A stretch of DNA of 6,909 nucleotides, taken from contig DOEX01000030.1 in NCBI GenBank assembly GCA_003532515.1, positions 1,286 to 8,194 on the forward strand. The letters run 5' to 3'. This DNA is from Anaerolineaceae bacterium (lineage in GTDB: Bacteria > Chloroflexota > Anaerolineae > Anaerolineales > Anaerolineaceae). Below, piece by piece: positions 1 through 6,258 of this stretch. Position numbers and translations under genes: made by a program. The stretch's first letter is position 1; each line of letters starts with the position of its first letter. Below the pieces are notes generated by a model. That model was not told the DNA's origin. It searched no databases and worked only from the letters and a program-made list of their open reading frames with translations.

Positions 1-2657
1 ACCAACTGGGGGAATATGTCCAGAAACTTGGTGTGCGCATAGTAGGCGGCTGTTGTGGGACACGCCCCGACCATATAGCAGCTTTATCTGAAAAGATCAC
101 GAAAATTAACGCTCTTGAAGCTGAATCCGACGCTAAGGCGATGCTCTCATCTGCTGTCCAGGCAGTTGAAATTGAACAGATACCTGCACCTTTTATCATC
201 GGTGAGCGAATGAATGCCCAGGGTTCAAAAGCCTTCAAACGGCTGCTCCTGGCTGAAGATTTAGACGCGATTATGCAAGTCGCGCGCGATCAGTTGGATT
301 TCGGCGCGCATGGGCTGGACATCAGCGTAGCCACAACCGAACGCAGCGATGAAGCCGAACTGATGCGAACGATTGTCAAACGCCTTTCACTGGAAGTGCC
401 CGTACCCCTGGTGATCGACACCACAGAGGTTTCGGTTGCTGAAGCAGCCTTACAAACCGCGCCAGGACGCAGCCTGATCAACTCTACCAACCTTGAATCC
501 GGCGAAGAAAAAGCCGGCAAGATGTTCACGCTTGCCCGGAAATACAGCGCGGCGGTAATGTGCCTGACCATCGATGAGGAAGGCATGGCAAAGACAGCTG
601 AAAGAAAACTGGAAATCGCACGCAGAATGCACGACCTGGCAGTCCAGGACTACAATTTGCGACCTGAAGATTTGGTTTTTGACCCTCTTACCTTTACCCT
701 GGCAACCGGAGAGGAAATTTGGCGGGAAAGCGCAGTCGAGACTCTCAAAGGTCTAAGGGCGATCAAAACGGAATTACCTGGCGTCCATACCTGCCTGGGA
801 GTGAGCAATATTTCTTTTGGGCTCGCTCAACCTGCCCGTAAACTAATCAATAGTGTGTTCCTGCACCATGCCGTTGAACATGGATTGGATATGGCAATTG
901 TCAATCCTGCCCACATTCGTCCGTATGGTGAAATACCTGCAGAGGAAAAGGAACTTGCTGAAAACTTGATTTTTAACCGCTCTGCGGATGCCCTTGAAAA
1001 GCTGGTCACCTGGTTCGAAAGTCACGCTGAGGGTGATAGCGAAGGGATTGTGAAAAAAGATCCATTTGAAGGTCTGAATACGCGTGAGCGGCTCTTTCAG
1101 CGCGTCTTGCTACGACAGAAAAACGGACTCGAGGAAGACATCGATCTGATGCTTTTCGAAAGCGACCTTCCAAAAGGTGAAGCTGCTGTTGGCATCTTAA
1201 ACCAGGTTCTCCTGCCTGCCATGAAAGAAGTTGGTGATCGTTTTGGTTCGGGTGAGTTGATCCTGCCTTTTGTGTTGCAGTCTGCTGAGGTGATGAAGAA
1301 AGCTGTCACCCACCTCGAACAACACCTGGAAAAGCAAACCGGGTCGAGCAAAGGTAAAATCGTGTTGGCAACAGTCTATGGGGATGTTCATGACATTGGC
1401 AAAAACCTGGTGAAGACGATTTTGTCCAACAATGGCTATGATGTGGTTGACCTGGGTAAACAAGTGCCAGCGGAAGAGATCATCAGCCGTGCCGTGGAAG
1501 AAAAAGCGGACGCTGTCGGACTGAGCGCGCTGTTAGTGTCAACCAGCAAGCAGATGTCTTTGATCGCTATCGAGTTTCACCGTCGCGGTATTGATATGCC
1601 GATTCTGATCGGTGGTGCCGCCATTAATCCTCAGTTTGCGGAAAGAATTGCAGACATGGCAGAATCGGGACCGTACAAAGCGGGCATTTTCTATTGTAAG
1701 GATGCCTTTGAAGGCTTAAACGTGATGGACCAACTGGTTGACCCCCAAAAGAGAGAATCTTTGAGTCGGGATAACAAAGGTACTTCCGCTGTGACACATC
1801 AGGCCGCTAAAAAGAAGCCTGACCTTTCTGTTCAGGGTCGCAGCGTCCCTCCGGCGGAGGTCATTCCCAGCGTGGAGCCTTTAGGCATCCGTCTTGAGAA
1901 AGAGCTGCCCTTCGATGACGTGGCTAAGCTGATCAGTCTGACTGAATTGTATCGGCTCTCTTGGGGGGCAAAGCAGGTGCGAGGCCAGGAATGGCAAGAT
2001 CTGAAAGCTGAGTTCGACCAGAGGCGTGAGCATATGCTTGCAGAAGCAAAGAAAGAGGGCTGGATCCAGCCGCAGGCGGTTTATGGCTACTTCCCTGTCT
2101 GGGCGGATGGTAATGACCTGGTGGTTTATGACTCGCTTCACAGCAATACAATTCACCCCGTTGAACTGACGCGGCTGAACTTCCCCCGTCAAAGTAGCGG
2201 CGAAGGCTTATGCCTTGCTGACTATTTCCTGCCGGTTGGCAGTTCACGGTTTGATATATTGCCCCTTCAGGTCGTTACTGTTGGCAGAAGAGCCACAGAG
2301 CGATTCGAAGAACTTGACAGGCAAGGTCAATATTCTGAGGGTTACTTCCTGCATGGTCTTGCGGTTCAGATGGCTGAAGCCAGCGCGGTGTATGTGCACC
2401 TAAAAATCCGCAAGGAATTGGGCATAGGGACAGACCAGGGTTTTCGTTATTCCTGGGGTTATCCGGCGCTGCCATGGTTAAGAGAGCACCGTAAGGTGTT
2501 TGATTTGCTGCCTGTTGAGAAGGAACTGGAGATGAGCCTGACCTCTGCCTGGCAGCTGGTGCCTGAACAGTCCACTGCGGCGATGGTGGTTCACCACTCG
2601 CTGGCGAAACCCTTTGATGCGGGTGTTAGCCGAATGGAATTGCTGCTCGGGGAGTAG
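1..2657 (+). CDS. metH: Cobalamin-dependent methionine synthase (5-methyltetrahydrofolate-homocysteine methyltransferase), 5' truncated by the window edge
   Basis: Cytosolic enzyme that moves the methyl group of methyl-tetrahydrofolate, via cobalamin, to homocysteine to give methionine. The reading frame is open from base 3, so the gene starts upstream; a GTG at 33 lies inside the first domain and is not the start. Counting from the Gln codon at 3, 884 residues remain of a family that usually has about 1150-1230. Domains in order: the end of the zinc/homocysteine domain with GGCCGT (Cys17, Cys18, zinc ligands); pterin-binding domain about 62-320 (GERMNAQGS, VIDTTEVSVAEAAL, LINSTNLESGEE, VSNISFG); cobalamin cap about 370-445 (VGDRFGSGELILPFVLQSAEVMK); cobalamin domain about 450-580 with DVHDIG (Asp461, His463 as the lower cobalt ligand, Gly466), SAL at 508-510 and GG at 537-538; a polar linker; and a short-type AdoMet reactivation domain about 635-884 with RYSWGYPALP (815-824). 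Two positions expected to contact AdoMet look altered (see findings). The stop is TAG. Confidence 0.97.
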   Translation, partial: QLGEYVQKLGVRIVGGCCGTRPDHIAALSEKITKINALEAESDAKAMLSSAVQAVEIEQIPAPFIIGERMNAQGSKAFKRLLLAEDLDAIMQVARDQLDFGAHGLDISVATTERSDEAELMRTIVKRLSLEVPVPLVIDTTEVSVAEAALQTAPGRSLINSTNLESGEEKAGKMFTLARKYSAAVMCLTIDEEGMAKTAERKLEIARRMHDLAVQDYNLRPEDLVFDPLTFTLATGEEIWRESAVETLKGLRAIKTELPGVHTCLGVSNISFGLAQPARKLINSVFLHHAVEHGLDMAIVNPAHIRPYGEIPAEEKELAENLIFNRSADALEKLVTWFESHAEGDSEGIVKKDPFEGLNTRERLFQRVLLRQKNGLEEDIDLMLFESDLPKGEAAVGILNQVLLPAMKEVGDRFGSGELILPFVLQSAEVMKKAVTHLEQHLEKQTGSSKGKIVLATVYGDVHDIGKNLVKTILSNNGYDVVDLGKQVPAEEIISRAVEEKADAVGLSALLVSTSKQMSLIAIEFHRRGIDMPILIGGAAINPQFAERIADMAESGPYKAGIFYCKDAFEGLNVMDQLVDPQKRESLSRDNKGTSAVTHQAAKKKPDLSVQGRSVPPAEVIPSVEPLGIRLEKELPFDDVAKLISLTELYRLSWGAKQVRGQEWQDLKAEFDQRREHMLAEAKKEGWIQPQAVYGYFPVWADGNDLVVYDSLHSNTIHPVELTRLNFPRQSSGEGLCLADYFLPVGSSRFDILPLQVVTVGRRATERFEELDRQGQYSEGYFLHGLAVQMAEASAVYVHLKIRKELGIGTDQGFRYSWGYPALPWLREHRKVFDLLPVEKELEMSLTSAWQLVPEQSTAAMVVHHSLAKPFDAGVSRMELLLGE

Positions 2658-2825
2658 GTTGATTTGTTGTTTTGATCAAGCCGTTATCCTCGCTTAGCAT
2701 AGGTTCTGACCGTCGGTCTCCAATGACGGGACAATTGCCACATAATTCTTTCGTAGCCGTTCCCAAAAAAAAATTGCAGATTTTGGATTATTGCCGGATT
2801 GGAATGGGATGTACGAATAATTTAT

Positions 2826-2947
2826 CTCAAACGTCTCGTCTCCTCCAATCTCGCCTTACTAAAAAACACAACAACAAACGTTTGAGGCGAATCTCATCTA
2901 CACCAACATGATGACCCACCTTTCCGATGGGGTAGAATTGTTGTGTT
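2826..2947 (+). promoter_or_regulatory. Candidate structured mRNA leader with interlocked inverted repeats upstream of the DUF3048 gene
   Basis: Two perfect inverted repeats interleave. CTCAAACGT (2826-2834) pairs with ACGTTTGAG (2878-2886). AACACAACAA (2865-2874) pairs with TTGTTGTGTT (2938-2947). The order A-B-A'-B' would form either a pseudoknot or two alternative folds. The last arm ends one base before the ribosome binding site AGGA (2949-2952), so pairing could affect translation. CAAACGTTTG (2875-2884) is also a 10-bp palindrome. The pairing is seen directly; transcription of the region and any regulatory role are inferred, and it resembles no riboswitch class I recognise. Confidence 0.3.
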
Positions 2948-2948
2948 C

Positions 2949-2952
2949 AGGA
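2949..2952 (+). promoter_or_regulatory. Ribosome binding site of the DUF3048 lipoprotein gene
   Basis: AGGA lies seven bases before the ATG at 2960. It supports that start, which also gives a textbook lipoprotein signal peptide. Confidence 0.6.
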
Positions 2953-2959
2953 TGTTGAT

Positions 2960-4216
2960 ATGAAAATTAAACAACTGGTATCTCTTCTGTTTATCTCGCT
3001 TACGCTTGTTTTGGCAGCCTGCGTTCCAATGAGCCCGGATGGTCTGACCACTGGTCAACAAACCGCCATTGCCGGGACTGTTACCGCCGTGATCGAACAA
3101 GAACGCGCAAAAGCATCTCAAACAGGCACACAAATCCTGCCGTCACAGACCGCAACGCTTACTGCCACTTCAGTAGAGGTAACCGCAACTCCTGGAAATA
3201 CATCAACACCAACCAAGGCACCCCCATCACAAGAAGTGATAGGTCCTGATACTTACCCTGAAGGTGTGAATCCATTGACTGGGCTTAAGGTGGCAGACCC
3301 CACACTTCTAAACCGCAGACCAGTGATCATGAAGGTTTCCAATCACCTGATCGATTACCAACCGCATTGGGGACTTTCCTCAGCGGATATCGTGTTTGAT
3401 TACTATATCGGCTGGGGAAGTGATCGCTATGCTGCACTTTACTATGGACAAGATTCCAGCAAAATCGGACCAATGCGTTCCATCAGGCGGGTCGACGGTC
3501 ACCTTGGCAGTCTCTACCAGGCGGTTTTCGGTTCGACCGGCGGGGACAAGGAAGATGTTTTGCCTTACATCGATGCTTACATCCGTGGTCGCTATTTTTT
3601 GGACAAATACCTGTGCCCGGGTGTCTGTGATGATGGGCGCAATTATGTTTACAGTGTTTTCGGTGACTCCGCGGCACTCTCCAATTATTTCAATTACCTT
3701 GGTTATGGCAACGACGACCCCGATCTGAGCGGGATGGCTTTTTCTGAGACGCCGCCTTCCAATGCTGAGGCTGGTTCAAGTGTATGGATCATCTGGACTG
3801 ATGTTAGCATGGCGCATTGGATCTACAACACCGATACGGGCAAATATCACAACTGGACTATTGACGAGAGCACTTATTACTCCTATCAGCCCCTTATCGA
3901 CCAGAATACTGGTGAGCAGCTGAGTTTTTCGAATGTCATCGTTTTGAAGGCGCCCTATACTGAAATTAAGGGCACACTCCATAATATTGACCTTATTGGA
4001 AACTCAACCGGATACGAGGCGAAAGTCTTCCGCGATGGTCAGGCTTACGAAATTTTTTGGAAAACACCCCAGGGCGACAAGCCAATCCAATTCGTCGATG
4101 CCCAGGGGAATCCCTTTCACCTCAAACCGGGTAACACCTGGATCACTATCTTCGGGTTGACCTCACCTTCAGTTGTCGAAAACGGCGACTGGAGTATCAC
4201 CTTTAATATGCCCTGA
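2960..4216 (+). CDS. DUF3048 (YerB-like) lipoprotein
   Basis: Predicted membrane-anchored extracytoplasmic lipoprotein of 418 residues; its biochemical role is unknown. The signal peptide has Lys at 2 and 4, a hydrophobic core, and lipobox LAAC with Cys21 as the lipidated residue. A Thr/Ser/Pro-rich spacer (about 52-92) would hold the domain away from the membrane. The DUF3048 region runs from about 100 to the end. It shows NPLTGL (104-109), RRPVIMKVSN (119-128), GLSSADIVFDY (138-148), SSKIGPMRSIRRVD (166-179), and in the C-terminal part SNVIVLKA (324-331), AKVFRDGQAYEIFW (354-367) and PGNTWITI (390-397). These match the family founded on Bacillus YerB. Cys219 and Cys223 (CPGVC) could form a disulfide. 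The ATG is preceded by AGGA at seven bases. The next gene begins two bases after the TGA stop, so the pair is likely co-transcribed. The family call is firm; the function is open. Confidence 0.9.
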   Translation: MKIKQLVSLLFISLTLVLAACVPMSPDGLTTGQQTAIAGTVTAVIEQERAKASQTGTQILPSQTATLTATSVEVTATPGNTSTPTKAPPSQEVIGPDTYPEGVNPLTGLKVADPTLLNRRPVIMKVSNHLIDYQPHWGLSSADIVFDYYIGWGSDRYAALYYGQDSSKIGPMRSIRRVDGHLGSLYQAVFGSTGGDKEDVLPYIDAYIRGRYFLDKYLCPGVCDDGRNYVYSVFGDSAALSNYFNYLGYGNDDPDLSGMAFSETPPSNAEAGSSVWIIWTDVSMAHWIYNTDTGKYHNWTIDESTYYSYQPLIDQNTGEQLSFSNVIVLKAPYTEIKGTLHNIDLIGNSTGYEAKVFRDGQAYEIFWKTPQGDKPIQFVDAQGNPFHLKPGNTWITIFGLTSPSVVENGDWSITFNMP

Positions 4217-4217
4217 T

Positions 4218-4943
4218 ATGCGCACATTAATCATTTCAGATATCCATGCCAACTTGAATGCCCTTGAAGCCGTACTTCAGGCAGCCGGCGAGATCGATCA
4301 GGTATGGTTTTTAGGCGATGTTGTCGGTTATGGACCTGATCCCAATGAGTGTATTGAGTTGCTCCGTTCCCAGCCCAATTTGCAGGCACTAATGGGCAAC
4401 CACGACGCCGCGCTGATGGATTTCATTTCGATTGAACGTTTCAACTACGAAGCCGCAGAGGCTATCCGGGTACAGGCTGGCATGATTAGCCATGAAAGCC
4501 GGGATTTTTTGGAGTTACTACGCTTAAAGCTCGAAATAGATGAACTGACATTAGTTCACGGCAGCCCGCGCAACCCGATTTGGGAATACATCCTTGGTGC
4601 CACAACTGCAAAAGCGAACTTTGATGACTTTTCAACCCAGGGTTGTTTGATCGGTCATACCCACGTTCCGTCAGTTTTCATTCTGAACGAGACTGGAGTC
4701 GTTCAAATGCTGCTTCCTGAGAATGGAGACCGTTGGCAACCAAATGGCCGCTTCATCCTTAACCCAGGCTCCGTCGGTCAACCACGAAATTTTGACCCAA
4801 GGGCAGCTTTTGTGATTTGGGATGATGAAGACGAAACTTTTCTTTTCAAACGCATCACATATGACATTGAATCAGTGACTAAACGAATAATGCAATTAGG
4901 AATCCCGAAACGTCAAGCCACACGTCTTTGGTTGGGCACTTAA
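4218..4943 (+). CDS. Calcineurin-like metallophosphoesterase (YfcE/MJ0936-like group)
   Basis: Cytosolic two-metal phosphoesterase of 241 residues; the substrate cannot be told from sequence. The full metal-binding set is present in order: DIH (Asp8, His10), GDVVG (33-37), GNHD (60-63), VHGSP (113-117) and GHTHVP (146-151). The family signature NPGSVGQPR follows at 182-190, then a short C-terminal beta and helix region. Characterised relatives hydrolyse phosphodiesters, but this protein could act on nucleotides, lipids or phosphoproteins. I chose the ATG at 4218 because the protein then begins directly with the first beta strand, MRTLIISDIH. An in-frame TTG at 4173 would add 15 residues with no family match and overlap the upstream gene. 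Only one base separates the upstream TGA from this ATG. The nearest purine-rich site, GGAG at 4191-4194, is too far away, so initiation probably depends on translational coupling. Confidence 0.93.
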   Translation: MRTLIISDIHANLNALEAVLQAAGEIDQVWFLGDVVGYGPDPNECIELLRSQPNLQALMGNHDAALMDFISIERFNYEAAEAIRVQAGMISHESRDFLELLRLKLEIDELTLVHGSPRNPIWEYILGATTAKANFDDFSTQGCLIGHTHVPSVFILNETGVVQMLLPENGDRWQPNGRFILNPGSVGQPRNFDPRAAFVIWDDEDETFLFKRITYDIESVTKRIMQLGIPKRQATRLWLGT

Positions 4944-4976
4944 GATCGTTTTCGTTACTTGGAATGTTGATTGAGG

Positions 4977-5001
4977 GGAACTTTTCACAATAGGCAGCGT
5001 C
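4977..5001 (+). promoter_or_regulatory. Candidate ECF-sigma (sigma-E type) promoter for the DUF4349 gene
   Basis: GGAACTT (4977-4983) is followed, after exactly 15 bases, by GTC (4999-5001), in the context GCGTCCTA. This fits the established sigma-E/ECF pattern of a GGAAC-type -35 element and a GTC-type -10 element. Transcription would start near 5008, leaving a leader of about 29 bases that contains the ribosome binding site at 5029 and excludes the alternative ATG at 5004. The motif is seen directly; sigma-factor recognition is inferred. Confidence 0.45.
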
Positions 5002-5028
5002 CTATGAGTGAGAAAAATTTTCGTGAAT

Positions 5029-5033
5029 GGAGA
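5029..5033 (+). promoter_or_regulatory. Ribosome binding site that decides the DUF4349 start
   Basis: GGAGA lies just before the ATG at 5037 (GGAG plus four A). Its position favours this start over the in-frame ATG at 5004 and TTG at 4971, both of which would put a long polar segment in front of the signal peptide. Confidence 0.55.
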
Positions 5034-5036
5034 AAA

Positions 5037-5987
5037 ATGAAGAAGAAACTGCTTTACCTAAGCTTTATTTTGTTACTTGCTTTAAGCGCGTGCGCTAAAT
5101 CAGCTTCCCAGGATGTTGTTTCACCGGAAATGCCTGCAAATATGGATTGGGGCTACGGTGTCCCTGCGCCTGAAGAAGCACCTATGCTTGAACCTGAGAC
5201 TGCAGCTGGTATCGACAAGGGCCAGGAACGTATGGTTATCCAAACAGCTTACTTGCGGGTCTCTGTGGCTGACACAGTCGTAGCAATGCAACAAACATCT
5301 GACCTCGCTAAACAATTGGGCGGCTATGTGGTCAGCACCAATCGTTACACCGAGACCACGTATAACAATGTATCCTACGCTCACACTTCTGTTGTGATTC
5401 GCGTTCCAACTGAAAAGCTGGAACAGGCGATGGAAGCGGTGCGGCAGCTTTCTGCCAATGGGAAAGATGGGATCCTCTCTGAGAGTTTGTCGGGTCAGGA
5501 TGTTACTTCTGATTTTGTTGATTCGTCCAGCCGCTTGCGCAACCTGAAAGCGGCGGAGGAACAGTTGATGGTCCTGATGGAGAACACCGAAGACCTGGAA
5601 GCGACTATGAGCGTTTTCCGTGAGTTGACAAATATTCGCAGCCAGATTGAAGTGCTTGAAGGGCACATTAAATATTTGCAGGAGTCTTCCGACCTCTCTG
5701 CTCTCTCGGTTGATTTTGTGGCTGAAGCCTCCTTGCAGCCGATCGAGATCGGCGGATGGAAGCCCCAGGGTGTGGTTAAGGAATCTATAGAGCGTCTGGT
5801 TCGCACCTTCCAGGACGTGGTCGATTTCCTGATCCGCTTTGGCATCACCTGCCTGCCTTTCCTGATCCCGCTGGGAGTTGGTGTTTACTTCCTGGTGCGC
5901 GCAATCCGCAAGTCTACTGCCAAACGCCGGGCAGATAAAGCGGACGCCGTGGTTGAAGTCAAGGAAGCGACTGAGATAAAAGAATAA
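5037..5987 (+). CDS. DUF4349 lipoprotein with C-terminal membrane helix
   Basis: Predicted envelope protein of 316 residues; the family has no established biochemical activity. It starts with a lipoprotein signal peptide (three Lys at 2-4, hydrophobic core, lipobox LSAC, Cys19). An acidic, Pro-rich spacer (about 25-62) leads to the DUF4349 region at about 64-288. Recognisable pieces are a strand block RMVIQTAYLRVSV (65-77), GGYVVS (95-100), VVIRVPTEKLEQAM (119-132) and DVTSDFVDSSSRLRNL (155-170). A helical, probably coiled-coil stretch follows at about 163-217. A hydrophobic helix at about 265-288 is followed by a basic flank (RAIRKSTAKRR), so the charged C-terminal tail should be cytoplasmic and the main domain outside. 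With both a lipid anchor and a membrane helix, the chain would be tethered at both ends. It lies 93 bases after the phosphoesterase gene, probably behind its own promoter, and ends before a strong terminator. Confidence 0.88.
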   Translation: MKKKLLYLSFILLLALSACAKSASQDVVSPEMPANMDWGYGVPAPEEAPMLEPETAAGIDKGQERMVIQTAYLRVSVADTVVAMQQTSDLAKQLGGYVVSTNRYTETTYNNVSYAHTSVVIRVPTEKLEQAMEAVRQLSANGKDGILSESLSGQDVTSDFVDSSSRLRNLKAAEEQLMVLMENTEDLEATMSVFRELTNIRSQIEVLEGHIKYLQESSDLSALSVDFVAEASLQPIEIGGWKPQGVVKESIERLVRTFQDVVDFLIRFGITCLPFLIPLGVGVYFLVRAIRKSTAKRRADKADAVVEVKEATEIKE

Positions 5988-6008
5988 TTTTGAATAGTAA
6001 GTATGAAC

Positions 6009-6038
6009 AAAAAGGAACTGGCTCGCCAGTTCCTTTTT
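6009..6038 (+). terminator. Strong rho-independent terminator after the DUF4349 gene, possibly bidirectional
   Basis: GGAACTGG (6014-6021) and CCAGTTCC (6026-6033) form a perfect 8-bp stem around the tetraloop CTCG. Flanking A5 (6009-6013) and T5 (6034-6038) extend it to 13 bp. It lies 21 bases after the TAA at 5987. Because an A-tract precedes the stem, the minus-strand transcript would also carry a U-run, so it could stop read-through from the convergent tsaC gene. Confidence 0.92.
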
Positions 6039-6065
6039 GGTTGCTTTGTAGGGAATGTAGTTTGC

Positions 6066-6097
6066 CCCCTCTCACCGTTGGTAGGTTTACAGAGGGG
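6066..6097. repeat. Short inverted repeat CCCCTCT / AGAGGGG
   Basis: A perfect 7-bp GC-rich inverted repeat (6066-6072 and 6091-6097) with an 18-base loop, in the gap between the convergent genes. There is no T-run after either arm, so it is not called a terminator. No function is assigned and it could be chance. Confidence 0.35.
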
Positions 6098-6125
6098 TGT
6101 GCCAGTGTTTTAAGGCCTGGGGTAC

Positions 6126-6151
6126 AAAAAGCCGCCAGCCGACTGGCCTTT
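6126..6151 (-). terminator. Candidate rho-independent terminator for tsaC
   Basis: Read on the minus strand, AAAG and GCCAG, the loop TCGG, then CTGGC, a two-base GG bulge and CTTT form a 9-bp interrupted stem, followed by further T residues (the plus-strand A-run at 6126-6130). It lies about 110 bases after the tsaC stop. The stem is modest, and the stronger hairpin at 6009-6038 lies behind it as a possible backup. Confidence 0.5.
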
Positions 6152-6258
6152 AGATGCTGGAGGTACTGACAGGTGCCGGGAAATTGTGGTTAGGTAAGGT
6201 TGAGAGGAAAATGATTCAGGATTTACTGAAAATTGCAATCAGGGGTTGGAAAGAGCAG

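Larger units (their letters stand above)
2658..2959. other. Non-coding gap between metH and the DUF3048 lipoprotein gene
   Basis: No convincing gene lies in these 302 bases. The one open frame, from a TTG at 2672, has no ribosome binding site and a composition unlike a protein. The left half holds only weak, competing stems around 2708-2729 (GACC/GGTC and CCGTC/GACGG) with no following T-run, so no clear metH terminator is visible, and a nine-A tract at 2765-2773. A poor sigma-70-like match is TTGCCG (2791-2796) and AATAAT (2816-2821), with a spacer of 19 that is too long for confidence. The right half contains the inverted repeats annotated separately. Confidence 0.7.
5988..6258. other. Intergenic region between convergent genes
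   Basis: These 271 bases contain the two terminators and the short inverted repeat listed separately. The part from 6152 to 6258 shows no gene, repeat or RNA that I can support. Small open frames beginning at 6154 and 6233 run antisense into the 3' end of tsaC and have no ribosome binding site. Confidence 0.7.

Noticed and set aside
2659..2729. metH terminator in the bases just after its stop
   Set aside because: TTGAT/ATCAA (2659-2679) is only five AT-rich pairs, and the GC-rich pairs at 2708-2729 compete with each other and have no T-run.
2791..2821. Sigma-70 promoter TTGCCG / AATAAT before the DUF3048 gene
   Set aside because: The -10 box is good (5 of 6), but the -35 matches only 4 of 6 and the spacer is 19; too weak for a feature.
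2672..2911. Possible 79-residue protein in the gap after metH
   Set aside because: TTG start without a ribosome binding site, basic Ser-rich composition without recognisable motifs, and overlap with the inverted repeats of the leader.
4173..4217. TTG at 4173 as an upstream start of the phosphoesterase
   Set aside because: It would overlap the lipoprotein gene by 44 bases and add 15 residues that do not fit the family, which begins at the first beta strand encoded from 4218.
4971..5036. TTG at 4971 or ATG at 5004 as the start of the DUF4349 gene
   Set aside because: Both add a polar, Arg-rich segment before a well-formed signal peptide, and both lie upstream of the transcription start predicted from the ECF-like promoter. 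The ATG at 5037 has the GGAGA site.
5121..5666. 181-residue open frame on the minus strand inside the DUF4349 gene
   Set aside because: It lies wholly antisense to a gene with clear family motifs; the His/Arg/Cys-rich translation is typical of a shadow frame.
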